DNA of 40,007 nucleotides, taken from assembly GCF_900167415.1 (NCBI RefSeq), contig NZ_FUWU01000028.1:1-40007 (forward strand), given 5' to 3'. The notes beneath the pieces were generated by a model, which ran no database searches, was not told the origin of the DNA, and worked only from the letters and a program-made list of their open reading frames with translations. Positions 1-7,242 of this stretch are shown in pieces. This stretch comes from Fibrobacter intestinalis (GTDB lineage Bacteria; Fibrobacterota; Fibrobacteria; Fibrobacterales; Fibrobacteraceae). Each line of letters opens with the position of its first letter. Position 1 is the first letter of the stretch. A program made the position numbers and the translations under genes.

Positions 1-268
1 CCTTGTCGGCCAGGGTTTTCTCGAGAACGTCTATTTTACGCTGTTTCGCCTTTTCGGTTATGTCGGGGCGTTTCTGCTCGAAAATCCCCGTAGCGGATTC
101 GAAAAGTACCTTCCTCCATTCGAGAATTTTGTTCGGATGTATCTTGTACTCGTCCGCAAGTTCAGATAAGCCTCTGCCCTTGAGGAGAATTTCGCTCAGG
201 ATTTTGACTTTCTCCTCCGCACTCAGGCGGCGACGTTTCTGTTTTTCAAGTTTATTTTCTTCTGCCAT
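1..268 (-). CDS. IS3-family transposase OrfA-like protein, partial (runs off left edge)
   Basis: The reverse strand reads an open frame from an ATG at 268-266 to the window edge (89 codons, no stop). It has an AAGGAG ribosome site 7 nt before the ATG. The product starts MAEENKLEKQ, is rich in Lys/Arg, and has a helix-turn-helix segment (about residues 13-52: SAEEKVKILSEIL, then LSELADEYKIHPNKILEWRK). This is the pattern of HTH_Tnp_1 OrfA proteins of IS3 elements (IS150-like), which bind the terminal inverted repeats. The tail (KQRKIDVLEKTLADK) begins the leucine-rich dimerisation helix usual in OrfA. The partner OrfB with the DDE integrase domain would lie outside the window. An IS66-type helper protein is a less likely alternative. 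Confidence 0.8.
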   Translation of the reverse strand, partial: MAEENKLEKQKRRRLSAEEKVKILSEILLKGRGLSELADEYKIHPNKILEWRKVLFESATGIFEQKRPDITEKAKQRKIDVLEKTLADK

Positions 269-351
269 AAGGTGGCTCCTTGGTTGGAAATATACACCTT
301 ATTAGCTTCCTCAATTTTTTCCAAGTTGCGGTTAAGCGCTACATTCCTACA
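1..351 (-). mobile_element. End of an IS3-like insertion sequence, partial
   Basis: The region holds the orfA gene and its roughly 80-bp upstream leader. IS3 elements start with TG, and a reverse-strand TGTAGGAATG lies at 351-342, so this may be the left terminus. The other end is outside the window, so the inverted repeat cannot be checked. The boundary is a guess. Confidence 0.35.
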
Positions 352-571
352 ACTTTTTCAACAACTTGCAACAGGGCTTTGCGAATTTTCGGCTTCCATC
401 GTTGAACATTCTACAAAAAATGGAACCCGCCTTAAAAACAGATCGAGTGGCTATCGCGTTAAAGGATTCCTTGGGAACATTTTTCGGAAATTTTGAAATT
501 TCTTGATTTACCGTTCAAAAATTAAAGTAATTTTACAAATAACTCTAAAAGGTTCTAAAATAAGGTTCTCT
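269..571. other. Spacer between IS remnant and glgB
   Basis: About 300 bp of AT-rich sequence without a convincing gene. The first 80 bp are probably the IS leader. The rest is presumably the glgB upstream region. I see no clear terminator, riboswitch or strong promoter in it. Short frames across it have no ribosome site and no recognisable product. Confidence 0.5.
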
Positions 572-2974
572 ATGGATATTCAAAACATGACGACGATGAC
601 TCAAGACCAAATGAACTCCCTATGGAATTTCAACTGTCACGACCCCTTTTCCATTTTGGGAATTCACGCTCTGGAAACGGACCGCGGTCTTAAAACGGTA
701 ATCCGCGTGTACCTGCCCGGAGCCGCAGCCATCCGCGGCGAATCCGTAGAATCCGAAATTCTCTATGGTGCTGTGAATGCCGAAGAACCCGTAGTCGAAG
801 TCAAGGCAAGCAAAAAAAGCACAAGCAAAAAGAACGCCAAAGCGGCGCCTAAAGCGACCAAAACCAAAACGGCCAAAACCAGCAAAGCAAAATCGCCGCG
901 CGCTTCAAAAACCAAAACCGCGCAGGACGACGCCAAAAAACTCGTTTTCGACTTTTTGAAAATCGGCGATTCGGGATTTTTCGAAGCCGTTCTCGATATG
1001 GAATTTCAGCCGTTCTTTTACAGGCTGCATATCACCCTCGATAACGGCATCCAGTATTCCGTCATCGACCCTTACGCCTTCCTTCCCGTCCTGACCGATT
1101 TCGATTGCCACCTGATCAAAAACGGAACCCATTACGAACTGTATAAAAAACTCGGAGCGAACATCGTCCGTCATCAGGGATTTAGCGGTGTCCAGTTTGC
1201 CGTTTGGGCCCCGAATGCCAAAAGCGTTTCCGTCGTCGGCAATTTCAACAGCTGGGACGGTCGGCGCCACCCGATGCGCATGATTGGGGATTCCGGCGTT
1301 TGGGAAATTTTTATTCCGGAACTCGGCGAGAACGAACTTTACCGTTTTGAAATCCACGCCCAGGACGGTCGCCTTTTGACAAAGTCCGACCCGTTCGCCA
1401 AATGGAGCGAAATGCGACCTGCGACGGCAAGCGTGACAACGCACCTCGACGGTTACAAGTGGGACGACAAGCTCTACATGGACACGCATTATGCGACCCG
1501 CGTTTTTGGCAGCCCCATGAACATCTACGAAGTGCACGCCGGTTCCTGGCAGCGCGACCCGTCCAATCCGGACCGGTTCCTTTCGTGGAACGAACTCGCC
1601 GACAGGCTGATCCCCTACCTGAAGGAAATGGGATATACGCACGTCGAATTTTTGCCCATTATGGAACATCCGCTCGACGAATCCTGGGGTTATCAGGTGA
1701 CGGGCTACTACTCGCCGACCAGCCGTTTCGGCTCTCCAGATGAATTCCGTCGCTTTGTGGACATTTGCCACCAGAACGAAATCGGCGTGATTCTGGACTG
1801 GGTTCCCGCCCACTTCCCCAAAGATTCCTATGCGCTCGGGCGTTTTGACGGCACAGCCTGTTACGAGCATGCCGACCCGCGCCAAGGCGAACATCCGGAC
1901 TGGGGAACGTATATTTTCAACCTGGGCCGCAAGGAAGTATCCAACTTTTTAATTGCCAACGCCATGTATTGGCTGCGCGAATTCCACTGCGACGGTTTGC
2001 GCGTCGATGCGGTCGCGAGCATGCTCTACCTGGACTACGGCAAAAAAGACGGCGAATGGGTCCCGAATAAGGACGGCGGCAACATCAACTACGACACTCT
2101 GGAATTTCTCAAGCACCTGAACAGCATCATGGGACGCATTGCCCCCCATGCGATTCTCATCGCCGAAGAATCCACGAGTTTCCCGTGCATCACAAGGCCT
2201 CCCGAACGCGGCGGCCTCGGATTCCATTACAAGTGGAACATGGGCTGGATGAACGACTTCCTCTCTTATATGAAGCACGAACCCGTCCACCGCAAATACC
2301 ACCACAATCTGATCACCTTCAGCATGGTTTACGCCTATTCCGAAAATTTCATTCTGGTGCTCAGCCACGACGAAGTCGTGCACGGCAAAGGTTCCATGCT
2401 CGGCAAAATGCCTGGAGACAACTGGCAGAAATTCGCCAACCTGCGTCTCGCCTACGCTTACCAATTCGCCCATCCCGGCAAAAAGCTCAATTTCATGGGC
2501 AACGATTTCGGGCAATTCCGCGAATGGAACGAAAAGCAGTCCTTGGACTGGCACTTGACTTCTTGGGAAACCCACGGCAAACTGCATCAGATGTTCAAAA
2601 CGCTTTCGCACATTTACAAATCGGAAAGCCCATTTTGGGAAGTCGATCATGCGCCCGAAGGATTTGAATGGATTTCCTGCGATGACGCGGACAATTCCAT
2701 CGTTTCCTTTATCCGTCGCGATGCGCACGGCGCCACCATTCTCTGCGCATTTAACTTCACGCCGGTTCCCAGAACGCCTTACCGCATCGGCCTTCCGATT
2801 CGCGGACGTTGGCAAGAGATTTTCAATTCGGATTCCGAAATGTGGGGCGGCGGAAACATCGGCAACGCCGGAGAGATTCACTCCGAAGAAACGCCCTGGC
2901 AAAATCGCCCGTTCAGCGCGAACATCCAGTTGCCACCTCTCGGAGCCGTCTTCTTCAAATTCATCGGCGAATAA
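572..2974 (+). CDS. glgB: 1,4-alpha-glucan branching enzyme (GH13)
   Basis: Cytoplasmic glycogen branching enzyme that cuts alpha-1,4 chains and rejoins them as alpha-1,6 branches. An 800-residue protein results from the ATG at 572; an in-frame extension to 503 is unlikely. After an N-terminal domain come a CBM48-type domain (about 225-330, with VVGNFNSWDG) and the GH13 barrel. The catalytic triad is visible: nucleophile D479 (DGLRVDA), acid/base E532 (IAEEST) and D600 (SHDEVVHGKGSM). A C-terminal all-beta domain ends the protein. It is about 70 residues longer than E. coli GlgB (728). Part of this is a Lys/Ala/Thr/Ser tract (about residues 78-118) inserted in the N-terminal domain. The gene stands alone and converges on the pectate lyase gene, sharing a bidirectional terminator. 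Confidence 0.97.
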   Translation: MDIQNMTTMTQDQMNSLWNFNCHDPFSILGIHALETDRGLKTVIRVYLPGAAAIRGESVESEILYGAVNAEEPVVEVKASKKSTSKKNAKAAPKATKTKTAKTSKAKSPRASKTKTAQDDAKKLVFDFLKIGDSGFFEAVLDMEFQPFFYRLHITLDNGIQYSVIDPYAFLPVLTDFDCHLIKNGTHYELYKKLGANIVRHQGFSGVQFAVWAPNAKSVSVVGNFNSWDGRRHPMRMIGDSGVWEIFIPELGENELYRFEIHAQDGRLLTKSDPFAKWSEMRPATASVTTHLDGYKWDDKLYMDTHYATRVFGSPMNIYEVHAGSWQRDPSNPDRFLSWNELADRLIPYLKEMGYTHVEFLPIMEHPLDESWGYQVTGYYSPTSRFGSPDEFRRFVDICHQNEIGVILDWVPAHFPKDSYALGRFDGTACYEHADPRQGEHPDWGTYIFNLGRKEVSNFLIANAMYWLREFHCDGLRVDAVASMLYLDYGKKDGEWVPNKDGGNINYDTLEFLKHLNSIMGRIAPHAILIAEESTSFPCITRPPERGGLGFHYKWNMGWMNDFLSYMKHEPVHRKYHHNLITFSMVYAYSENFILVLSHDEVVHGKGSMLGKMPGDNWQKFANLRLAYAYQFAHPGKKLNFMGNDFGQFREWNEKQSLDWHLTSWETHGKLHQMFKTLSHIYKSESPFWEVDHAPEGFEWISCDDADNSIVSFIRRDAHGATILCAFNFTPVPRTPYRIGLPIRGRWQEIFNSDSEMWGGGNIGNAGEIHSEETPWQNRPFSANIQLPPLGAVFFKFIGE

Positions 2975-2991
2975 TTCCGCAAAAAAAATGC

Positions 2992-3020
2992 AAAGGACAG
3001 GCGCGAACCTGTCCTTTTTT
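2992..3020. terminator. Bidirectional rho-independent terminator between glgB and the lyase gene
   Basis: AAAGGACAGG (2992-3001), a 6-nt loop and CCTGTCCTTT (3008-3017) form a perfect 10-bp stem. T-runs follow on the plus strand, and A-runs precede it, so it can also stop the convergent minus-strand gene. Confidence 0.85.
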
Positions 3021-3036
3021 GTGCAGAGAGAAAGAA

Positions 3037-4839
3037 CTACTTGGATTGCGCCCGAGGCCTGAATTTTACGCGGACTGCGGACACACCAGAAGAAACCGAA
3101 GCCGGAAGATTCAAAAAGGTCGTTCCCGCAGAAACTTGCCGCGCAAAACGGAAAAGGCATTTCCCGTTCAAATCAAAAACCTGCATCTGCAAGAACCCCG
3201 ATTTCGGTGCGTAAACAAAGCCTTCCGCAAGATGCACCCGAACCTTTTCCGCAGAAAAAATTCCAGGAGTCAAGCGCAACGGTTCGTCTTCTTCCGTAGA
3301 ATCCGCGGCGGCATTTGGGGAAACGAGCATTTCCACTTTGCCCGTATATTCCGAACCGTCATTTCCCCGAACAACGTATTGAAAAGACATCAGTCCAGAT
3401 GCCTTTTTATCCGCGGTAAAAATCGCCGAATGGCCGTCATCCGCCAGCACGACGGCAGCATTTTCCGGAGCCTTTATGGAATAAACCGGAGCAACGCTCT
3501 GGAATCCAGAAGTCCATTGCCGCAAATCCACACGAGTTTCCTCCCCCGCTTTCGCCGTCGCATGAGGCGCGCCCAAATAATTGATGTACTTCTCGATATG
3601 GGCATATCCGTCATCGCCGATAACCATCGCATCGTCTTTATCCTTATCGCTCCCGAACGCCTCTTCAAAATAGTCGGGCATTCCATCGTTATCGCTGTCG
3701 AGAGACTTTTCGTCTCCCAAGATTTCCCCGTAGCCGTTGTTCATAAGTCCCGTTTGTTCCTGACTCGTATAAAGTACGCCAGCACTCCCGAGACTGTTGA
3801 TTTGCGACCAGACCAGCGAATCGATATCGTCGTAAGGAAGCGCGCCCGCTTGCGAAGTCACCAGACGCCAAGCGGTTTCTGCGCTATAGACGGGATTCGC
3901 CGTCGTATGTTCGGACCAGGGTTCACTCAAAACCGTCCCTTCTCCCTGATACCAGTAAGGAGTCGTCTCTCCGCCATTTAAAATTCCATCCCGGTCCGTA
4001 TCGATTTTGTTTCCGCTGTAATAAATCGACTGATTTTTATCCACCTGATACCAGGCGTTTTTTCCTTTGGGACCATAAACAAAATAATTGTTCACAATAT
4101 CGTGCTTGAAATTCGTGCTCGTGTGCGTCGTATAGCCCGCTTCAAAATTATAGAGGATATTGTTCACAAAAACATCGTTCACTTTATCGAGCGGATTCCG
4201 GTTGTGCGTATTGGCAAAGGCATTGTAATACCAGGACCAGTTGCTATTCACCGATTCCACGTGTGCGCCGAATTGCTGGTAAATCGGATCGGCAATCAAG
4301 CAGCTTTGGATAGTCACATCCGTCACGGGATAATTCTGCCAGTCGTCGCTCACGCCGCCGATATTGTTCCATGGCGCAAATTCAATGGACACGTGGTCGA
4401 GAATCACGTTTCGCGCATTGTAAAGATTGATGCCGACGTCCTTTGTCGAAGCCGTTTCGCTCCCCGGACGGATGCGGATATAGCGGACAATCACGTTTTT
4501 TTGCTTGCCCATGGAAAGCTTTCCGCCCCGAAATCCGATTCCCTCGCCCGGTGCCGTCTGCCCGGCAATCGTTATGTCGCTCGCGATGGAAACCGCGCTT
4601 TTGAGCTGGATATAGCCGCCCACATCAAAGACCACAATGCGATTGCTTTTGCTGACCGCATCCCGGAACGAACCTTCGCCCGAATCGTTCAAATTGGTCA
4701 CATGATAGACGCTGCCGTTTCTGCCGCCAGTCGCATTCGCCCCAAAGCCGAGAGCCTCTGGAAAAGCCAGCGGTGCCGCCCAAAGAGAATGCGCAAAACC
4801 GGCGCAAACAAATGCAAAACCTATTTTTTCAAAAGACAT
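3037..4839 (-). CDS. Secreted pectate lyase-like protein (PL1 type) with calcium-binding repeats
   Basis: Predicted exported right-handed beta-helix polysaccharide lyase of 600 residues, probably acting on pectin. Signal peptide at 1-21 (cut near SLWA/APLAF). The PL1 core at about 25-270 includes YHVTNLNDSGEGSFRDAV, TIAGQTAPGEGIGFRGG, VIVRYIRIRPG and LDHVSIEF, as in Bacteroidetes PelC-like enzymes. Two Asp-rich thrombospondin-3-like motifs lie at about 280-290 (DTDRDGILNG) and 381-402 (DSDNDGMPDYFEEAFGSDKD). The last 80 residues form a beta-rich tail ending in basic VRVKFRPRAQSK, like the sorting or basic terminal domains of Fibrobacter and T9SS enzymes. Start chosen at 4839 for AAAGGA 6 nt upstream and the signal peptide; a longer frame to 5046 lacks both. 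Divergent from lysR. Enzymatic specificity is inferred. Confidence 0.85.
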   Translation of the reverse strand: MSFEKIGFAFVCAGFAHSLWAAPLAFPEALGFGANATGGRNGSVYHVTNLNDSGEGSFRDAVSKSNRIVVFDVGGYIQLKSAVSIASDITIAGQTAPGEGIGFRGGKLSMGKQKNVIVRYIRIRPGSETASTKDVGINLYNARNVILDHVSIEFAPWNNIGGVSDDWQNYPVTDVTIQSCLIADPIYQQFGAHVESVNSNWSWYYNAFANTHNRNPLDKVNDVFVNNILYNFEAGYTTHTSTNFKHDIVNNYFVYGPKGKNAWYQVDKNQSIYYSGNKIDTDRDGILNGGETTPYWYQGEGTVLSEPWSEHTTANPVYSAETAWRLVTSQAGALPYDDIDSLVWSQINSLGSAGVLYTSQEQTGLMNNGYGEILGDEKSLDSDNDGMPDYFEEAFGSDKDKDDAMVIGDDGYAHIEKYINYLGAPHATAKAGEETRVDLRQWTSGFQSVAPVYSIKAPENAAVVLADDGHSAIFTADKKASGLMSFQYVVRGNDGSEYTGKVEMLVSPNAAADSTEEDEPLRLTPGIFSAEKVRVHLAEGFVYAPKSGFLQMQVFDLNGKCLFRFARQVSAGTTFLNLPASVSSGVSAVRVKFRPRAQSK

Positions 4840-4866
4840 CTGTAATCCTTTCCCAAAAATTCTGTT

Positions 4867-4875
4867 CAAAAAATA
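4867..4875 (-). promoter_or_regulatory. Putative -10 box of the lyase gene
   Basis: TATTTTTTG on the minus strand, 36 nt before the lyase ATG, matches the TAnnTTT pattern seen before many genes here. Divergent lysR starts 172 bp away, so an operator for the LysR protein may lie between 4876 and 4998. Confidence 0.4.
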
Positions 4876-4998
4876 AAGCGTTCCAACGATTTGCATCGAT
4901 TTTCCCCAAAGAAGCGAAGTCCACGGACAACTGCAAAAATTCCGGCGCCACTTTGAACAGCAAAAATGCTTCCCATTTTCCATTCCATGCAGTTTATG

Positions 4999-5006
4999 TA
5001 TTTTTC
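4999..5006 (+). promoter_or_regulatory. Putative -10 box of lysR, close to the start codon
   Basis: TATTTTTC begins 13 nt before the lysR ATG. No Shine-Dalgarno sequence lies between them, so the transcript may be leaderless or nearly so. Confidence 0.4.
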
Positions 5007-5011
5007 CATTC

Positions 5012-5893
5012 ATGGAAATCCGAACTTTGAAATATTTTTTGGCCATAGCCGAAGCGGAAAGTTTTTCTGCCGCCGGTCAGAACGTCCTGTTTGTCACCCA
5101 GCCTACACTCTCCCGGCAAATGCAGGAACTGGAAGAGGAATTGGGCGTGAAATTATTTTACCGCGCTGGGCAAAAAACGCTCCTCACCCAGGAAGGCATC
5201 CGCTTCAAGCAGCGGGCCAAAGAAATCATGACTCTTGTGAAACGAACGGAGCAGGAATTTTCATCCTCCAAGGACGAGGAAATCGCCGGGGACATTTACA
5301 TCGGCTGTGCGGAAACGGAAGGGATGCGAAAAGTCATCCGCATCATCAAAAATTTGCAATCCCAATTTCCGAAAATCCGAATCCACTTATACAGCGGAAA
5401 CGCCAGCAATGTTTCGGAAAAACTGGACCAGGGAATTTTGGACTTTGGCGTTTTGCTGACTTCGGCCAACTTTTTCAAATACAATTTTTTGAACCTTTCC
5501 GAGCGGGATGTCTGGGGAGTCCTTGTCCGAAAAGACCATCCCTTGGCACAAAAAGAAAGCATTACGCCTGACGATCTTCTGGACGTTCCCTTGATTGTTT
5601 CCCAGCAGAGCATGCAATTCAAGGATTTTTCCGGCTGGCTGGGTCGGGATTTGGATTCGCTCCACGTTGTCGCTTCTTACAATTTGATTTTCAACGCCGC
5701 GCTCATGGTGGACGAAGGTCTGGGTGTCGCCATCACGCTGGACAAACTGGTTCACACCTCTGAAAATTCCCGTCTTTGCTTTCGTCCCTTTTCCCCGAAA
5801 CAGGAAACGGAACTGCAGCTGGTGTGGAAGAAGCAACAGGCCATGAGCAAAGTCTGCGAAATTTTTTTGGACGCTTTCCGCAAATGGAGTTAG
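5012..5893 (+). CDS. LysR-family transcriptional regulator
   Basis: Cytoplasmic DNA-binding regulator of 293 residues, the usual family length. The winged helix-turn-helix is at residues 1-60 (MEIRTLKYFLAIAEAESFSA, then TQPTLSRQMQELEEELGVKLF). A LysR substrate-binding domain follows from about 90 to 290 (GDIYIGCAETEGM; SERDVWGVLVRKDHPLA; MVDEGLGVAITLDKL). It diverges from the lyase gene across 172 bp, the classic layout for a LysR target, and it also faces a flavin reductase gene beyond the inserted unit. The last 17 codons are part of a 52-bp sequence repeated at 7177-7228; both copies encode the same C-terminus and lead straight into a stop (TAG here, TGA at the second copy). The effector cannot be told from sequence. 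Confidence 0.93.
   Translation: MEIRTLKYFLAIAEAESFSAAGQNVLFVTQPTLSRQMQELEEELGVKLFYRAGQKTLLTQEGIRFKQRAKEIMTLVKRTEQEFSSSKDEEIAGDIYIGCAETEGMRKVIRIIKNLQSQFPKIRIHLYSGNASNVSEKLDQGILDFGVLLTSANFFKYNFLNLSERDVWGVLVRKDHPLAQKESITPDDLLDVPLIVSQQSMQFKDFSGWLGRDLDSLHVVASYNLIFNAALMVDEGLGVAITLDKLVHTSENSRLCFRPFSPKQETELQLVWKKQQAMSKVCEIFLDAFRKWS
5840..5891 (+). repeat. 52-bp direct repeat, left copy (3' end of lysR)
   Basis: Identical over all 52 bp to 7177-7228. It covers the last codons of lysR. The two copies are 1337 bp apart start to start and bracket the DUF1016 gene. Confidence 0.95.
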
Positions 5894-5929
5894 GAAGCGG
5901 ATAGTATGCTGAACTCCATTACGCTTTCC
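5871..5929. repeat. Nested inverted repeats at the left junction
   Basis: AATGGAGTT (5883-5891) is exactly complementary to AACTCCATT (5912-5920). ACGCTTTCC occurs at 5871-5879 and again at 5921-5929, and GGAAGCG (5893-5899) can pair with either one. The right repeat copy has no such partner downstream. Confidence 0.7.
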
Positions 5930-6211
5930 TCCGACATTATAATTCTCCCCATCGAAAAGGAACTTCCTTAAGATTCTGCACGGGAGTTTATTTAGAAAAA
6001 TGAGAAATCCCTACGTGATGAAGATTATTATCTATATTGAGCTTAATTGAAAATATGGAAAACGAAAGCAATTGATTGAGACCAAGATCATTCCACCAAA
6101 AGGCCTAAGTCAAATAAAATCGCAACTATAGAGATTCCGGCACTCTTTACTGAAATAAAGACACTGATCAATTCCGCAAAGCAAAAGGTCGCCGTCGAAG
6201 TAAACAGCACG
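5892..6211. other. Region between lysR and the nuclease ATG, with an in-frame upstream extension
   Basis: About 320 bp, AT-rich. The last 132 bp (6080-6211) are open in the frame of the nuclease gene and encode residues that look like its conserved N-terminus (LFTEIKTLINSAKQKV). There is no ATG, GTG or TTG in that stretch, and a TGA stop precedes it at 6077-6079. The rest holds the left-junction inverted repeats and no other gene that I can support. Confidence 0.6.
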
Positions 6212-7162
6212 ATGTCCGCATTATATTGGGAAATTGGAAATAAGATCAATCAAAATTTACTGAAAGATCGCCGTGCGGATTACGGAAAACAAATCGTCGC
6301 CAATTTATCGAAGCAACTTCGGCAAGAATATGGAACCGGCAGTTTTTCAGAGAAAAATCTACGTCGAATGATGCAATTTTCAAGTACTTTTCCCAATCGG
6401 GAAAATGTCGCAACACTGTTGCGACAATTCAGTTGGAGCCACTTTACGCTTTTTATTCCGATACAGGACGAGCTGAAACGCAGTTTTTATATGGAAATGT
6501 GTCGTCTCGAGAATTGGAGTGTTCGCACCCTACGGGAAAAAATAGATGGGATGCTGTACGAACGAACCGCAATCAGCAAGAGGAGCGAAGAAACTATAAA
6601 AAAGGATCTAATGGTACTTAAGGAAACAGATCGGTTATCGCCGGACCTGGTTTTTAAGGATCCCTATTTTCTGGATTTTCTTGGATTACACGACAGCTAT
6701 TCCGAAAAGGATCTTGAAAACGCGATCCTTGCCGAAATGGAACGGTTCATTTGCGAGATGGGCACGGATTTTGGTTTCATGGCTCGTCAAAAACGAATAA
6801 CAGTTGACAATGAGGACTACTATATTGATTTACTCTTCAGTCATCGTCACCTGCATTGCCTCGTCGTTGTTGAGCTAAAGTTGGGTGAATTCAAAGCAGC
6901 CTATAAAGGGCAAATGGAATTGTACCTGCGCTGGTTAGAAAAGAATGACCATGTGGAAGGGGAAAAACCGCCGATAGGCTTAATTCTATGCGCAGGGAAA
7001 AACGACGAACATGTTGAACTGATGCATCTTGAAGACAGCAATATCCGTGTAGCTGAATATCTTACCAAGTTGCCCGACCAGAAACTGCTTGAACAAAAAT
7101 TGAGTCAGGCAATCACATTTGCGAAAAATCGTTTGGAAACCCGGACTGGTGAGAGAAATTAA
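6212..7162 (+). CDS. YhcG/DUF1016-family predicted PD-(D/E)XK nuclease, possibly 5'-damaged
   Basis: A 316-residue protein from the first ATG. Residues 1-130 match the YhcG N-terminal domain (LYWEIGNKI, YGKQIVANLSKQL, FSEKNLRRMMQF, LPW-like FSWSHFTLFI). Residues 150-310 are the nuclease domain: VFKDPYFLDFLGL, D206 in YIDLLF, E221 and K223 in VVVELKLG, and Q234 in GQMELYL. These fit the metal-binding PD-(D/E)XK core. Family members are often found with restriction-modification or other accessory genes; the exact role is not established. The conserved N-terminus continues upstream of this ATG without a normal start codon, so the gene may use a rare start or be decayed. The sequence is visibly more AT-rich than its neighbours. 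It is the only gene of the unit flanked by the 52-bp repeats, which suggests transfer. Confidence 0.85.
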   Translation: MSALYWEIGNKINQNLLKDRRADYGKQIVANLSKQLRQEYGTGSFSEKNLRRMMQFSSTFPNRENVATLLRQFSWSHFTLFIPIQDELKRSFYMEMCRLENWSVRTLREKIDGMLYERTAISKRSEETIKKDLMVLKETDRLSPDLVFKDPYFLDFLGLHDSYSEKDLENAILAEMERFICEMGTDFGFMARQKRITVDNEDYYIDLLFSHRHLHCLVVVELKLGEFKAAYKGQMELYLRWLEKNDHVEGEKPPIGLILCAGKNDEHVELMHLEDSNIRVAEYLTKLPDQKLLEQKLSQAITFAKNRLETRTGERN

Positions 7163-7176
7163 GTCGGCCTATTTTT

Positions 7177-7228
7177 GCCATGAGCAAAGTCTGCGAAATT
7201 TTTTTGGACGCTTTCCGCAAATGGAGTT
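7177..7228 (+). repeat. 52-bp direct repeat, right copy
   Basis: A perfect copy of 5840-5891, orphaned from any lysR gene. Before the insertion this copy, followed by a TGA stop, may have been the natural end of lysR facing the flavin reductase gene. Confidence 0.95.
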
Positions 7229-7242
7229 GAGGGGGAGTCGGG

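Larger units (their letters stand above)
5892..7228. mobile_element. Putative inserted unit (1337 bp) carrying the DUF1016 nuclease gene
   Basis: The unit from the end of the left 52-bp repeat through the right copy is 1337 bp. It holds one gene and no recombinase or transposase. Insertion at the 3' end of lysR leaves that gene's reading frame and stop intact, as for elements that integrate at gene ends. A rearrangement by tandem duplication is an alternative. The call of mobility is inference. Confidence 0.5.

Noticed and set aside
905-1894. Long antisense open frame over glgB, and another at 1949-3160
   Set aside because: They mirror the codon bias of glgB, have no ribosome site and encode no recognisable domain; the glgB frame is unmistakable.
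4102-4845. Open frame opposite the pectate lyase gene
   Set aside because: It lies wholly inside the lyase coding region and has no family features.
6055-6075. ATG at 6055 as the true start of the YhcG-like gene after a single frameshift
   Set aside because: That frame stops after six codons, and the nuclease frame has its own stop at 6077-6079, so one indel cannot join them.
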